Shown here in pieces: positions 26,168 to 34,862 of a stretch of DNA of 48,739 bases. The notes under the pieces were generated by a model. That model searched no databases, was not told the DNA's origin, and worked only from the letters and a program-made list of their open reading frames with translations. Position numbers and translations under genes: made by a program. Source of the stretch: Bacteroidota bacterium. GTDB lineage: Bacteria; Bacteroidota; Bacteroidia; Cytophagales; Cyclobacteriaceae. Where the stretch lies: NCBI GenBank assembly GCA_018267195.1, contig JAFDYY010000025.1, positions 1 through 48,739 of the forward strand. Direction: 5' to 3'. The first letter of the stretch is position 1; each line of letters starts with the position of its first letter.

Positions 26168-27820
26168 ATGCTTCCTTCTATTACCCCCACTGAAACCATT
26201 GCCTGGCAACGGCTTACATCCTTGTTTATGCACATGCAGGCCATGCACCTGCACCAGCTTTTTGAAGATGATCCCGACCGGTTCAAAAAATTCCATATCC
26301 AGTTTGAAGATATGCTGGTGGATTATTCCAAAAACATAATCAATGAAGAAACCATTGCGGCCCTCATTCAGCTGGCGAATGAAACCGAATTAGCCGATGC
26401 CATCAACATGATGTTTGACGGCCACCCCATCAACCAAACTGAGCACCGATCGGTATTGCACATAGCGTTACGCAACCGAGCCAATACCCCCGTTTTAGTA
26501 AATGGTAAAGATGTAATGCCGGAAGTAAACAACGTACTCGGCCAAATCAACACCTTCTCAGAAAAATTATTATCCGGCTCATGGAAAGGATCTACCGGAA
26601 AAACCATTACCGATATTGTAAACATTGGTATTGGCGGATCCGATCTGGGGCCGCTCATGGTTACCGAGGCACTGAAACCATATCATAAACACATCAAGCC
26701 GCATTTTGTTTCCAATGTAGATGGCACTCATCTGGCCGAAACAATCAAACACCTCAACCCGGAAACAACATTATTTATTGTTGCCTCTAAAACATTTACC
26801 ACGCAAGAAACCATGACTAATGCCGAATCGGCTAAGAAATGGTTTTTAGAAAAAACATCCGGCACAGGCAATGTTGCCAAACACTTTGTGGCGGTCTCTA
26901 CTAACACTCAGGCTGTAACGGCCTTTGGTATTGCCGAAGAAAATATGTTTGTATTTTGGGATTGGGTAGGAGGCCGGTACTCATTGTGGTCTTCTATCGG
27001 ATTATCCATTGCGTGCACGATCGGGTATGAAAATTTTGTACATCTATTAGAAGGTGCACATGCTATGGACAACCACTTCAGGCACGAACCTTTTGATAAA
27101 AATATTCCGGTACTGCTGGCCCTGATCGGAATATGGTATGTTAATTTTTTCGATGCTTCCAGCGAAGCCATCCTTCCCTACGATCAGTATCTCCATCGGT
27201 TTGCTGCTTATTTTCAGCAAGGAAATATGGAGAGCAATGGCAAGTCGGTTGACCGATCCGGCAACCCGGTAACATACCACACCGGCCCCGTTATCTGGGG
27301 CGAACCCGGAACCAACGGTCAGCATGCTTTCTATCAATTAATTCATCAGGGAACCAAAATGATTCCGTGCGATTTTATTGCTTCGGCTATCAGCCATAAC
27401 CCTATTGGCGACCACCATCAAAAATTACTTTCCAACTACTTTGCTCAAACAGAAGCATTAATGACAGGCAAATCACTGGAAGAAGTAGAGCAAGAACTAA
27501 AAAAAGCCGGCATGAGCTCTGATGAAATAAAAAAATATGCTGCCTTCCGGGTATTTACCGGCAACAAGCCCACGAATTCTATCTTATTCAGGCAGCTAAC
27601 CCCTCGTACGCTGGGGAGCCTGATCGCTATGTATGAACATAAAATTTTTGTACAAGGTATTATCTGGAACATTTTCAGTTTCGATCAGTGGGGGGTTGAG
27701 TTAGGTAAAATATTGGCTAAAAAAATATTACCCGAACTGGCCTCGCCAGACGAAATTCATACACACGACTCCTCTACAAACGGGCTCATTAACTATTTCA
27801 AACGATTGAAGAATAAATAA
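26168..27820 (+). CDS. pgi: Glucose-6-phosphate isomerase
   Basis: This is a 550-residue cytosolic enzyme interconverting glucose-6-phosphate and fructose-6-phosphate, of full length for the large bacterial and eukaryotic type. Signatures are [21 protein letters not shown], the sugar-phosphate loop [17 protein letters not shown], the PGI motif [20 protein letters not shown], the catalytic Glu in [26 protein letters not shown] with the ring-opening His, and the C-terminal Lys region [12 protein letters not shown]. It begins a sugar-phosphate group, pgi-pfkA-glucokinase, all on the plus strand. It can provide or drain glucose-6-phosphate in balance with the glucan cluster. Confidence 0.98.
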   Translation: MLPSITPTETIAWQRLTSLFMHMQAMHLHQLFEDDPDRFKKFHIQFEDMLVDYSKNIINEETIAALIQLANETELADAINMMFDGHPINQTEHRSVLHIALRNRANTPVLVNGKDVMPEVNNVLGQINTFSEKLLSGSWKGSTGKTITDIVNIGIGGSDLGPLMVTEALKPYHKHIKPHFVSNVDGTHLAETIKHLNPETTLFIVASKTFTTQETMTNAESAKKWFLEKTSGTGNVAKHFVAVSTNTQAVTAFGIAEENMFVFWDWVGGRYSLWSSIGLSIACTIGYENFVHLLEGAHAMDNHFRHEPFDKNIPVLLALIGIWYVNFFDASSEAILPYDQYLHRFAAYFQQGNMESNGKSVDRSGNPVTYHTGPVIWGEPGTNGQHAFYQLIHQGTKMIPCDFIASAISHNPIGDHHQKLLSNYFAQTEALMTGKSLEEVEQELKKAGMSSDEIKKYAAFRVFTGNKPTNSILFRQLTPRTLGSLIAMYEHKIFVQGIIWNIFSFDQWGVELGKILAKKILPELASPDEIHTHDSSTNGLINYFKRLKNK

Positions 27821-27879
27821 AAAAATCGTTGATGGCGATATGAGCTGCTTGCCTTATTTTTGAAGCTATAAGTAGCTTC

Positions 27880-28863
27880 ATGGAGAAGAATATTTCAAAA
27901 ATTGGTGTGTTCACATCCGGAGGAGATGCCCCGGGGATGAACGCAGCTATTCGTGCTGTGGTGCGTACAGCCATTTATTATAAGAAAGAAGTTTTCGGCA
28001 TTGTGCAAGGATACGATGGTATGATTGCCGGAGACATAGTAAAGTTGGGAGCCCGATCGGTGAGTAACATTTTACAACGGGGAGGGACCATTTTAAAAAC
28101 CGCCCGCAGTAAAGAATTTCGTACGAAGGAAGGTCGTAAAAAAGCATACGACAATCTTACCAAAAACGGAATTGATTCGCTCGTAGCCATTGGCGGAGAC
28201 GGTACATTTACCGGGCTAAATGTTTTTTACGAAGAGTTTGGTATTCCCTCCATCTGCATCCCGGGCACGATAGACAATGATTTGGCCGGAACCGATTATA
28301 CCATCGGTTTTGATACGGCCACCAACACGGCCGTGGAGGCTATTGATAAAATTCGCGATACCGCTTTATCGCACAACCGTTTGTTTTTCATTGAAGTAAT
28401 GGGCCGGCATTCGGGCTACATCGGTATCAACTGCGGTATAGCCGGAGGGGCTGTGGCCACCATCATTCCTGAAGAAGATGTTACACTTGAACAGCTGTTT
28501 CAGAAACTGGACGAAGGCGGAAAGACCAACAAAAAATCCAGCCTCATTGTGGTAGCCGAGGGCTCAAAAATTGGTGGAGCTATGGATCTGGCTAAAAAAT
28601 TTGCCGAACGCAATAATTATTTCGATATAAAAGTAACCATCATCGGGCATCTACAGCGCGGAGGCAACCCAACCTATTTCGATCGGGTCTTAGCCAGCAA
28701 GATGGGCGTGGCGGCCATAGAAGGATTACTCAATGGAAAAAGCGGCTGCATGGTAGGTATGCGCAACAATCAGATTGTGTATAACAGCTTTGAAACAATC
28801 ATCCATAACAAGCACGAAATAGACCACGAAGCAGTAAGAATATCTAAAATTCTTTCCATATAA
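27880..28863 (+). CDS. pfkA: ATP-dependent 6-phosphofructokinase
   Basis: This is a 327-residue cytosolic enzyme phosphorylating fructose-6-phosphate. The ATP loop IGVFTSGGDAPGMNAAIRAVVR, IGGDGTFTG with the Gly-Asp-Gly of ATP-using forms, the catalytic PGTIDNDLAGTDYTIGFDTA, the fructose-6-phosphate site EVMGRHSGYI and the VTIIGHLQRGGNPTYFDR block are all present. The Gly after GGDG favours ATP over pyrophosphate. The length fits the bacterial PfkA class. A TATTTTTG element at 27855-27862 could be its own promoter. The glucokinase gene starts 5 bp after the stop, so the two are surely co-transcribed. Confidence 0.98.
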   Translation: MEKNISKIGVFTSGGDAPGMNAAIRAVVRTAIYYKKEVFGIVQGYDGMIAGDIVKLGARSVSNILQRGGTILKTARSKEFRTKEGRKKAYDNLTKNGIDSLVAIGGDGTFTGLNVFYEEFGIPSICIPGTIDNDLAGTDYTIGFDTATNTAVEAIDKIRDTALSHNRLFFIEVMGRHSGYIGINCGIAGGAVATIIPEEDVTLEQLFQKLDEGGKTNKKSSLIVVAEGSKIGGAMDLAKKFAERNNYFDIKVTIIGHLQRGGNPTYFDRVLASKMGVAAIEGLLNGKSGCMVGMRNNQIVYNSFETIIHNKHEIDHEAVRISKILSI

Positions 28864-28868
28864 ATCCG

Positions 28869-29846
28869 ATGAAAGAAATTACCGTTGGAATAGACATAGG
28901 GGGCACTAACACCAAGTTCGGTTTGGTTAACCGCGAAGGAAACGTGCTTTACCAAGGCAATATTAAAACAACAGCCTATGCCGAGTTTCGCGAGTTTTTT
29001 AACGCTATGGCCAGTGCCCTGCGCGAAACCATCAAACTTTTACCAACCGACCACAAGATTGTAGGGATCGGAATAGGGGCTGCTAATGGAAATTATTACA
29101 CCGGAAACATTGAGCACGCCACCAACTTGCGATGGAAAGGAATATTACCATTAGCCAAAATGTTTACCGATGAATTTCACGTACCCTGCATCTTAACGAA
29201 CGATGCCAATGCGGCTGCCGTGGGTGAAATGATCTATGGTAATGCCCGAAAAATGAAGGACTTTATCGTAATCACTCTGGGTACCGGCCTGGGAAGTGGT
29301 TTCGTGTGCGGTGGTCTTCTCTTAAACGGACACCACGGCATAGCAGGAGAAGTAGGTCATACTTCAGTAAACCCCAATGGAAGATACTGCAACTGTGGCA
29401 AAAGAGGTTGTTTAGAAACCTATGTTTCGGCCACCGGCATAAAAAGGACCGTGTACAAATTATTGGCCGACCATTTAGAACCCAGCGAACTGCGCGGAGT
29501 CAGTTTTGACGACCTCAATACCAAAATGATTACCGAAGCAGCCCACCGCGGAGACCTCGTGGCCAAAGAAGCCTTTGAGTACACCGGCCGGATACTGGGT
29601 ATGAAGTTGGCTGAAACAGCCGTACATACCGACCCGGAAGCTATCTTTTTGTTTGGTGGGTTATCTCTGGCAGGCGACCTGATTTTTAAGCCAACCATTC
29701 GCCACATGGAGGCTAACCTCATGCCCTTGTTTCGCGGAAAAATTAAAATTCTACCCTCGGCCCTGCAAAACCAGGCCGCCCCTATTCTCGGTGCCAGCAG
29801 TTTGGTGTGGGACTATTTTGAAAAGCAAAAACTGGAAATGGCCTGA
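28869..29846 (+). CDS. ROK-family glucokinase
   Basis: This is a 325-residue sugar kinase. The phosphate loop is TVGIDIGGTNTKFGLVN, the catalytic Asp is in LTNDANAAAVGEM, the nucleotide motif is VITLGTGLGSGFV, and the zinc site is GEVGH with CNCGKRGCLETYVS. FLFGGLSLAG is the adenosine motif. Its place 5 bp after pfkA, with pgi upstream, makes glucose the likely substrate and gives three consecutive upper-glycolysis activities in one cluster. It differs in sequence from the ROK kinase at 8137. Confidence 0.9.
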   Translation: MKEITVGIDIGGTNTKFGLVNREGNVLYQGNIKTTAYAEFREFFNAMASALRETIKLLPTDHKIVGIGIGAANGNYYTGNIEHATNLRWKGILPLAKMFTDEFHVPCILTNDANAAAVGEMIYGNARKMKDFIVITLGTGLGSGFVCGGLLLNGHHGIAGEVGHTSVNPNGRYCNCGKRGCLETYVSATGIKRTVYKLLADHLEPSELRGVSFDDLNTKMITEAAHRGDLVAKEAFEYTGRILGMKLAETAVHTDPEAIFLFGGLSLAGDLIFKPTIRHMEANLMPLFRGKIKILPSALQNQAAPILGASSLVWDYFEKQKLEMA

Positions 29847-29898
29847 TCATTTCATTGCCAATTACTTTTTGCCGATTTTTGGGGCATAAAAAAAGTTA

Positions 29899-30420
29899 AT
29901 GTCCCGAAAAAAAAAAACACCCAAAGACTCCTTCATCAGTATGACCGAGTTGGTACTCCCCAACGATACGAACACACTCAATAACTTAATGGGAGGTCGG
30001 CTTATGCACTGGATGGATATTGTCTCGGCAATAGTAGGCCAGAAGCACTGTGAAAGCGTAGTGGTTACCGCTTCCGTTGATAATATTTCCTTTCGCACGC
30101 CAATTCAACTCGGCAGTGTGGTTACGTTGCGGGCACGGGTAACCAGAGCCTTTAACTCTTCGGTGGAAATACGCATTGATGTAGAAGCCGAAAATATACC
30201 CGAAGGGATTAAGGTAGAGAGTAACTCGGCCTATTTTACTTTTGTGGCCGTTGATAAAAACGGTAATACCATTACTGTTCCGGAAGTGGTTCCGGAAACA
30301 GCGGAGGAAATTGAACTATATAATGGCGCCCTGCGAAGAAGACAATTGCGGTTGATTTTAGCCGGGCGTATGAACCCGCAAGAAGCCACTGAACTGAAAT
30401 CGCTCTTCGAAATTAAGTAA
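29899..30420 (+). CDS. Hotdog-fold acyl-CoA thioesterase
   Basis: This is a 173-residue YciA/BFIT-type thioesterase. The catalytic block NTLNNLMGGRLMHWMDIVSAIVGQKHCES, with Gly-Gly and the active-site Asp, is followed by the core strands VVTASVDNISFRTPIQLGSVVTLRARV and EIRIDVEAEN and by YFTFVAVDKNGNTI. It hydrolyses acyl-CoA thioesters in the cytosol; the chain length cannot be told. The next gene begins directly after the stop codon (TAAATG), so the two are coupled. Confidence 0.88.
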   Translation: MSRKKKTPKDSFISMTELVLPNDTNTLNNLMGGRLMHWMDIVSAIVGQKHCESVVVTASVDNISFRTPIQLGSVVTLRARVTRAFNSSVEIRIDVEAENIPEGIKVESNSAYFTFVAVDKNGNTITVPEVVPETAEEIELYNGALRRRQLRLILAGRMNPQEATELKSLFEIK

Positions 30421-30810
30421 ATGACAGAACCCAATTCGCTCCTTACGGAAACAATCTTTACAGAAAGCATATTTCTTATCCCCGAAAAGACAGTTATCAT
30501 TTTAGATACGGAGTGGGCACACTTGCCCAAAGAAGAAACCACCCTCTTGGCTAAAATTCTGAAAGCTATCGGCATTACTATAGATGCTGTTACGATATAC
30601 TATCAGCAACCAATAAACCTTGCTGCATTACCAATTAAGCCAAGCCCGTGCCTATATTTTGGCCAACCCGTTTCCGGAATAACAACCTATGAAGTCTTGG
30701 AAATAAACGGCACTAAATTAGTGGCTTCCGACCAGCTAACCAGCCTATTGGCAGACGATGAATTGAAGAAAAAACTTTGGCAAGCGCTAAAAAAACTCTT
30801 TTCTTCTTGA
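30421..30810 (+). CDS. Uncharacterised 129-aa protein, possible DNA polymerase III psi (HolD)-like
   Basis: The protein has no signal or membrane segment. The order of its elements resembles HolD, the psi subunit of the clamp-loader assembly: a strand IFLIPEKTVIILDTEWAHLP, helix TTLLAKILKAIGI, NLAALPIKPSPCLYFGQPVSG, then KLVASDQLTSLLADDELKKKLWQALKKLF. E. coli psi ends similarly, with a strand before the last helix followed by a Leu-Trp helix. Similarity is at the level of pattern, recalled from memory, not measured. The gene abuts a thioesterase gene and precedes a sigma factor, which does not settle its role. If it is not psi, it remains a conserved-looking hypothetical protein. Confidence 0.45.
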   Translation: MTEPNSLLTETIFTESIFLIPEKTVIILDTEWAHLPKEETTLLAKILKAIGITIDAVTIYYQQPINLAALPIKPSPCLYFGQPVSGITTYEVLEINGTKLVASDQLTSLLADDELKKKLWQALKKLFSS

Positions 30811-30941
30811 GACAATGGGTTACTCCAGCCCTTTTTTTCGTACCCAGATAAAATATCTAAGCAATTCAACTTTAGAAAAGTGAAATTTATCTGTTAATCT
30901 TACATCCGAACTGACAACTCTCATTAATAAGGTTACCTTTT

Positions 30942-31514
30942 GTGGCACTTCGCGTATTCAAATCCGTATCACAGATAAATGAAATAGAGATCTTTGAACG
31001 CATCCGCAATGGAGACGAAAAAGCCCTCGAGATCATTTATAAAAAATACTACCGGATGATGACCAAACTGGTAGTAACGAACAGTGGAACAGAAGAAGAA
31101 GCCCGCGATGTATATCAGGATGCCTTGGTTGTATTCTGGCAGAAAGCAAGGTCGGGCAATTTAGTTCTTACCTCAAAAATGAGCACCTACATTTACAGTA
31201 TCTGCCAAAACCTTTGGAGAAAAGAACTAGAACGGAAAAAAAGGTTATCCAATGAAGAAAAAGATTCATCTGAATCAATGGACATGGATAAACCCGAACG
31301 CGAAAAAATTATTGCCCGTTGTCTGGAACAATTGGGCGACACTTGTCGTAAGGTTTTGATGTATTATTATTTTGACGAAATGTCTATGCAGGAAATTGCC
31401 GACAAGATGGGGTTTGCCAATACCGACACGGCCAAAACAAAAAAGTATAAATGCAAACAGAAGTTAGATGAATTGGTTAAAGCACAGTACTCGGAACAGG
31501 ATTTTTTAGATTGA
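30942..31514 (+). CDS. ECF-type RNA polymerase sigma factor
   Basis: This is a 190-residue sigma-70 family factor. Region 2 (EIFERIRNGDEKALEIIYKKYYRMMTKLVV, EEARDVYQDALVVFWQKARSG, STYIYSICQNLWRKE) is followed by a short linker and region 4 (LEQLGDTCRKVLMYYYFDEMSMQEIADKMGFANTDTAKTKKYKCKQKL), the helix-turn-helix contacting the -35 element. The start is GTG at 30942, since no ATG occurs before region 2. The next gene starts 3 bp after the stop and is a membrane protein of anti-sigma type, so this is probably a sigma/anti-sigma pair. Its regulon is not visible. Confidence 0.86.
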   Translation: MALRVFKSVSQINEIEIFERIRNGDEKALEIIYKKYYRMMTKLVVTNSGTEEEARDVYQDALVVFWQKARSGNLVLTSKMSTYIYSICQNLWRKELERKKRLSNEEKDSSESMDMDKPEREKIIARCLEQLGDTCRKVLMYYYFDEMSMQEIADKMGFANTDTAKTKKYKCKQKLDELVKAQYSEQDFLD

Positions 31515-31517
31515 TGA

Positions 31518-32363
31518 ATGGAAAATTTTGAGTTGATAGAGAAATACATTAGCGGCAAAATGACGGATGCCGAGAAGTTGGCATTTGAGACCCAACTGAA
31601 TGCGGATCCTACATTAAAAAGTGAGCTAACCTTACAGGAAACTATTGTAAGCGGTATTAAAAAAGCACGTGCCGCAGAATTAAAAACTATGTTAAGCCAA
31701 GTGCCGGTAGGCAGTATGCTGTCGGCTGGTGTAGCTACGACCAAAATAGTGGCCGGAGTTATAGCTACTACCGCTGTTGTTACCGTTTCCTATTTTTATT
31801 TTAAACCCGCCTCACCGGTTGCCAGCCCAACAGAGGTAAAAACTAAGATATTAGAAAACAAAAAAACGGAACGCCCCCAACCAGAAGTTACTATAACCAC
31901 CACTGAACCTGAAAAAATAGTTGTTCCAGCGGCTGCAGCTTCCACCCCATCTGTTAAACCAAAAAATACTAAGGTATCTCCCGCCAAAGCAACTCCTAAA
32001 ATTAACGTGCTGGATCCAACCGATGAATTAACAACATCGCCTACTGCTGCTGGCAAAACGGAAATAGCCGACCACATGACGGTAGCCGTTTCACACATTG
32101 CTGTTGAAATTAACAATTCAGAAAAAACATACTCGTTTCACTATCAATTTCAAAATGGCCGGTTGATTCTGTACGGAGAATTTGATGCTACTCTATACGA
32201 AATTTTAGAAATACACGGAAACGGCTCGCATCCCTTATTCTTGTATTACAAAAACAATTACTATTTGCTGGACGAAAAGCAAACTACGGTTACACCTCTT
32301 TCAGCCATACAGAATGCCCAGTTAGTGCAGAAACTTAAAGAATACAGATCAAAGCAAAATTAA
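31518..32363 (+). CDS. Single-span membrane protein, probable anti-sigma partner
   Basis: This is a 281-residue protein. The N-terminal cytosolic helix-rich part MENFELIEKYISGKMTDAEKLAFETQLNADPTLKSEL matches the anti-sigma-like start common in Bacteroidota. One transmembrane helix (~residues 72-95, TTKIVAGVIATTAVVTVSYFYF) follows, then a Pro/Thr/Lys-rich linker (~100-180) and a C-terminal beta-rich extracytoplasmic domain (YSFHYQFQNGRLILYGEFDATLYEILEIHGN). The ECF sigma gene is 3 bp upstream. By analogy the N-terminus would hold the sigma factor and the outer domain would sense a signal. No zinc-binding HxxxCxxC is present, so it is not a ZAS anti-sigma. Confidence 0.62.
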   Translation: MENFELIEKYISGKMTDAEKLAFETQLNADPTLKSELTLQETIVSGIKKARAAELKTMLSQVPVGSMLSAGVATTKIVAGVIATTAVVTVSYFYFKPASPVASPTEVKTKILENKKTERPQPEVTITTTEPEKIVVPAAAASTPSVKPKNTKVSPAKATPKINVLDPTDELTTSPTAAGKTEIADHMTVAVSHIAVEINNSEKTYSFHYQFQNGRLILYGEFDATLYEILEIHGNGSHPLFLYYKNNYYLLDEKQTTVTPLSAIQNAQLVQKLKEYRSKQN

Positions 32364-32424
32364 GCTTAGATTTTTTAGCCTGCCTTAAAACGTTCGGATT
32401 TGCTCGCCAACCAATGCGGAAAAT

Positions 32425-32643
32425 TTATGAACAGCAACTTTTATCCGCCTGAACCGGTGGGCATTTTACCGTACCGTAAGAACAAAAAACACAACAATCG
32501 CCAGGTAGTGGTCTTAAAAGTGTTTTACAGTTGACACACTCATAAAAGTATTGACAGGCATTAACCGGCATCTCTTCCTTTTTTTGATACCCACAATGAG
32601 GGCAGGAAATAGTTGATTGGGATATTATCTCATGTAACTCCAT
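32425..32643 (-). CDS. GDCCVxC-domain small protein
   Basis: This is a 72-residue cysteine-rich protein with the literal motif GDCCVFC (residues ~48-54), two CxxC pairs (CPHCGY and CVNC), a further Cys and a C-terminal CC. The family is usually annotated as a putative transporter or mercury-associated domain, and the cysteines likely bind metal. No merT, merA or regulator lies near it. It has no membrane helix. The gene is on the opposite strand to its neighbours. Confidence 0.8.
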   Translation of the reverse strand: MELHEIISQSTISCPHCGYQKKEEMPVNACQYFYECVNCKTLLRPLPGDCCVFCSYGTVKCPPVQADKSCCS

Positions 32644-32750
32644 GACACAAACGTATCGGCAAATACAAAAATACAGATTTCCTCAATTCGTATTTTGGGC
32701 TAATCGAAATGAAATCAACTGTCATTAAATACCTAATCAAACTTTCTGTT

Positions 32751-32936
32751 TAACCTAAATTATGTATTTGGGGATGCATAATCTGCCCAAAGGGTTAACG
32801 AATGTTGATAAAAACATCAACCTTGTCAAGGGTTAACCTGAACAATGAAAATCACCATGGGGCATTTATCTTCTTGGTAGGTTTTTGATTTTCATTCGTC
32901 AATCATGCCAATCGATTTTCTATTGAATGATTTGGA
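32751..32936. repeat. Interspersed structured repeat, copy A
   Basis: A non-coding ~185-bp segment is shared with 42551-42722. Near-identical blocks are 32771-32802 (one mismatch to 42571-42602), a 15-bp exact block TCAACCTTGTCAAGG (32817-32831), the block 32842-32862 with one mismatch, and a 23-bp exact block 32901-32923. Copy A has a 12-base insertion giving a GTTGAT/ATCAAC hairpin, and the near-palindrome AACCTTGTCAAGGGTT. No frame is open across it. It fills most of the 335-bp gap between the GDCCVxC gene and ftsX; 32644-32750 shows nothing else. Confidence 0.85.
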
Positions 32937-32968
32937 TTTAATTTATTCAGGTCTTGGTCTTATCTTTG
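32937..32968 (+). promoter_or_regulatory. Candidate promoter of the ftsX operon
   Basis: TATCTTTG (32961-32968) matches the -7 consensus TAnnTTTG exactly; TTTA (32937-32940), 20 bp before it, is a weak -33 box. Only 10 bp separate the element from the ftsX ATG, so the leader would be about 4-6 nt. It lies directly downstream of repeat copy A. Confidence 0.38.
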
Positions 32969-32978
32969 AGCACAAAAA

Positions 32979-33863
32979 ATGAGCAACGGAAAATCGCATA
33001 AAAAAACATTGGGTAGTTACCCATCCGTAAGTGTTGTATTCAGCATTACGTTGGCTCTGTTTGCCATTGGCGTTTTTGGTACACTGGTTATCTACTCTAA
33101 AGAACTCGAAAAAATTATTAAGGAAAATGTTCGGATTCAGATCTATCTCACTTCTAAAACATCTCCCGAAATAAAAAAGAAAATAGAGAAAGAACTGAGC
33201 GAGAAAGGGATAGCAACAACGGCTAATGGGGCCATTCAATTTATTTCAAAAGAAGAAGCTGAAAAACAGTTTATACAAGATACGGGCGAAGACTTTAGGC
33301 AGTTTCTGGGCGAAAATCCGCTGCACGATGCCTATCTGGTGCGGATCAACGAATCTTGGCAAGGCAAAGAACGGTTAGTTGAGTTGAAAAAAAATATAGA
33401 AAAATGGCCCGGTGTTTTTCAGGTTGACTACAAGGAGAATCTGATCGAATCCATCAATCAGAATATTACCCGCATTGGTCTTATCATTATGGGTATGGTG
33501 GCCGTATTGTTGGTTATTGTTGTGCTTTTAATTAACAACACACTAAGGTTAGCATTATTTTCGCAGCGATTTCTTATTCGAAGCATGCAATTAGTAGGTG
33601 CCAAAAAATGGTTTATCCAAAAACCATTTTTATTCCGGGCTACTCTTCACGGGATTTTTTCGGGCATACTGGCTTCGGCTATGCTGCTGGGGCTTATTGC
33701 ACTGGCTACCCGGCATGTAGAAGAACTCAAACTTATTCAGAATAACGACCGGCTTATTTTGTTAATGGCCTCCCTCCTGCTCTTGGGCCTGGTCGTAGCC
33801 GTAATTAGCTCGTACCGTGCGGTAAACAAATATTTAAAACTATCTTTGGACGAACTTTACTGA
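32979..33863 (+). CDS. ftsX: Cell division protein FtsX (permease-like)
   Basis: This is a 294-residue inner-membrane protein, the partner of the ATPase FtsE, linked to peptidoglycan hydrolase control at the septum. Topology fits: cytosolic N-tail MSNGKSHKKTLGSYPSVSVVFSI, first helix ~18-40, a large periplasmic loop (~40-165, IRIQIYLTSKTSPEIKKKIEKELSEKG, YLVRINESWQGKERLVELKKNIEKWPGV), then three helices with the FtsX signature LALFSQRFLIRSMQLVGAKKWFI. ftsE is not in the window. It begins the operon ftsX-DUF3098-uppP-truB-ribF-scoA-scoB-gldC. Confidence 0.93.
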   Translation: MSNGKSHKKTLGSYPSVSVVFSITLALFAIGVFGTLVIYSKELEKIIKENVRIQIYLTSKTSPEIKKKIEKELSEKGIATTANGAIQFISKEEAEKQFIQDTGEDFRQFLGENPLHDAYLVRINESWQGKERLVELKKNIEKWPGVFQVDYKENLIESINQNITRIGLIIMGMVAVLLVIVVLLINNTLRLALFSQRFLIRSMQLVGAKKWFIQKPFLFRATLHGIFSGILASAMLLGLIALATRHVEELKLIQNNDRLILLMASLLLLGLVVAVISSYRAVNKYLKLSLDELY

Positions 33864-33864
33864 C

Positions 33865-34074
33865 ATGAGCAAGCTACCTTTTGGCAAAAAAAATTACCGG
33901 ATGATGATTATTGGCGTAGCCACTGTCGTGATTGGGTTTACGATTATGACAATGGACAAAAGCCCACACGGCTTCGGTTTTTTGGGTATTACCTTAGGGC
34001 CCATCATAGTTTTAGCAGGCTTCGTAGTTGAAATCTTTGCTATCCTTCGTACGCCAGAAAAAGAAAATAAATAA
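33865..34074 (+). CDS. DUF3098 membrane protein
   Basis: This is a 69-residue protein with two transmembrane helices ([20 protein letters not shown] and [22 protein letters not shown]) joined by DKSPHGFGF. The DUF3098 family is small and Bacteroidota-specific and is found between ftsX and uppP, as here. Its function is not known; location suggests a part in envelope or division work. It starts one base after ftsX and overlaps the start of uppP by one base (TAATG). Confidence 0.85.
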   Translation: MSKLPFGKKNYRMMIIGVATVVIGFTIMTMDKSPHGFGFLGITLGPIIVLAGFVVEIFAILRTPEKENK

Positions 34075-34862
34075 TGTCGTTGTTTGAGACTATCGTGTTG
34101 GCCTTGGTGGAAGGCGTAACCGAATTTTTACCGGTTTCATCTACGGGCCACATGATCATTGCCTCTTCCACCCTGGGCATCGCCTCCGATCCATTTGTGA
34201 AGACCTTTACGGTGGCTATTCAATTGGGTGCCATCCTTTCGGTGGTGGTTTTGTATTGGCAAAAATTTTTTCAATCGGTTCGTTTTTACCTTAAGCTATT
34301 CATCGCCTTTTTGCCCGCGGCCGTTATCGGTTTTTTTTTAAACGATTATATTGATGCCCTGCTAGAGCGGGTAGATGTGGTGGCGGCCATGTTGGTTTTG
34401 GGTGGTATCGTATTTCTTTATCTCGATAAAATTTTTAAATCTGAAACCGATACAGAAGAGCCCTCGTATGCTTCGGCATTAACTATTGGGCTGTTTCAGT
34501 GTATAGCCATGATTCCAGGGGTATCGCGTTCGGCTGCCACCATTATTGGCGGGTTAACTCAAAAACTTTCTGCGAAAGCAGCCGCTGAATTTTCTTTTTT
34601 TTTGGCGGTGCCCACCATGTTTGCCGCCACCTCTTATAAGCTATACAAGTATTATAAACTAGGGCATACTTTTTCTAAACAGGAGATTATTACCCTTACG
34701 GCAGGCAATATTATTGCGTTTGTTGTCGCGCTGGTAGCCATTAAGTCGTTAATGTATGTCATTTCCAAATACGGCTTTAAAGTATTTGGCCTATACCGGA
34801 TCGTTGTGGGGAGCATTTTGCTCATCCTCTATTTTTCAGGCGCAAGACTCTCCATTCTTTAA
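34074..34862 (+). CDS. uppP: Undecaprenyl-diphosphate phosphatase
   Basis: This is a 262-residue polytopic membrane enzyme that dephosphorylates undecaprenyl diphosphate, recycling the lipid carrier for peptidoglycan and other glycans. The signatures are [18 protein letters not shown] (catalytic E and first conserved block) and [22 protein letters not shown] (second block with the catalytic Arg and Ser). The length and helix count match the BacA/UppP family. It overlaps DUF3098 and truB by one base each, so translation is coupled. Confidence 0.96.
   Translation: MSLFETIVLALVEGVTEFLPVSSTGHMIIASSTLGIASDPFVKTFTVAIQLGAILSVVVLYWQKFFQSVRFYLKLFIAFLPAAVIGFFLNDYIDALLERVDVVAAMLVLGGIVFLYLDKIFKSETDTEEPSYASALTIGLFQCIAMIPGVSRSAATIIGGLTQKLSAKAAAEFSFFLAVPTMFAATSYKLYKYYKLGHTFSKQEIITLTAGNIIAFVVALVAIKSLMYVISKYGFKVFGLYRIVVGSILLILYFSGARLSIL

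Noticed and set aside
29899..30810. TACTTTTTG before the thioesterase as a promoter
   Set aside because: It has one base too many between TA and TTTG and no -33 element at the normal distance.
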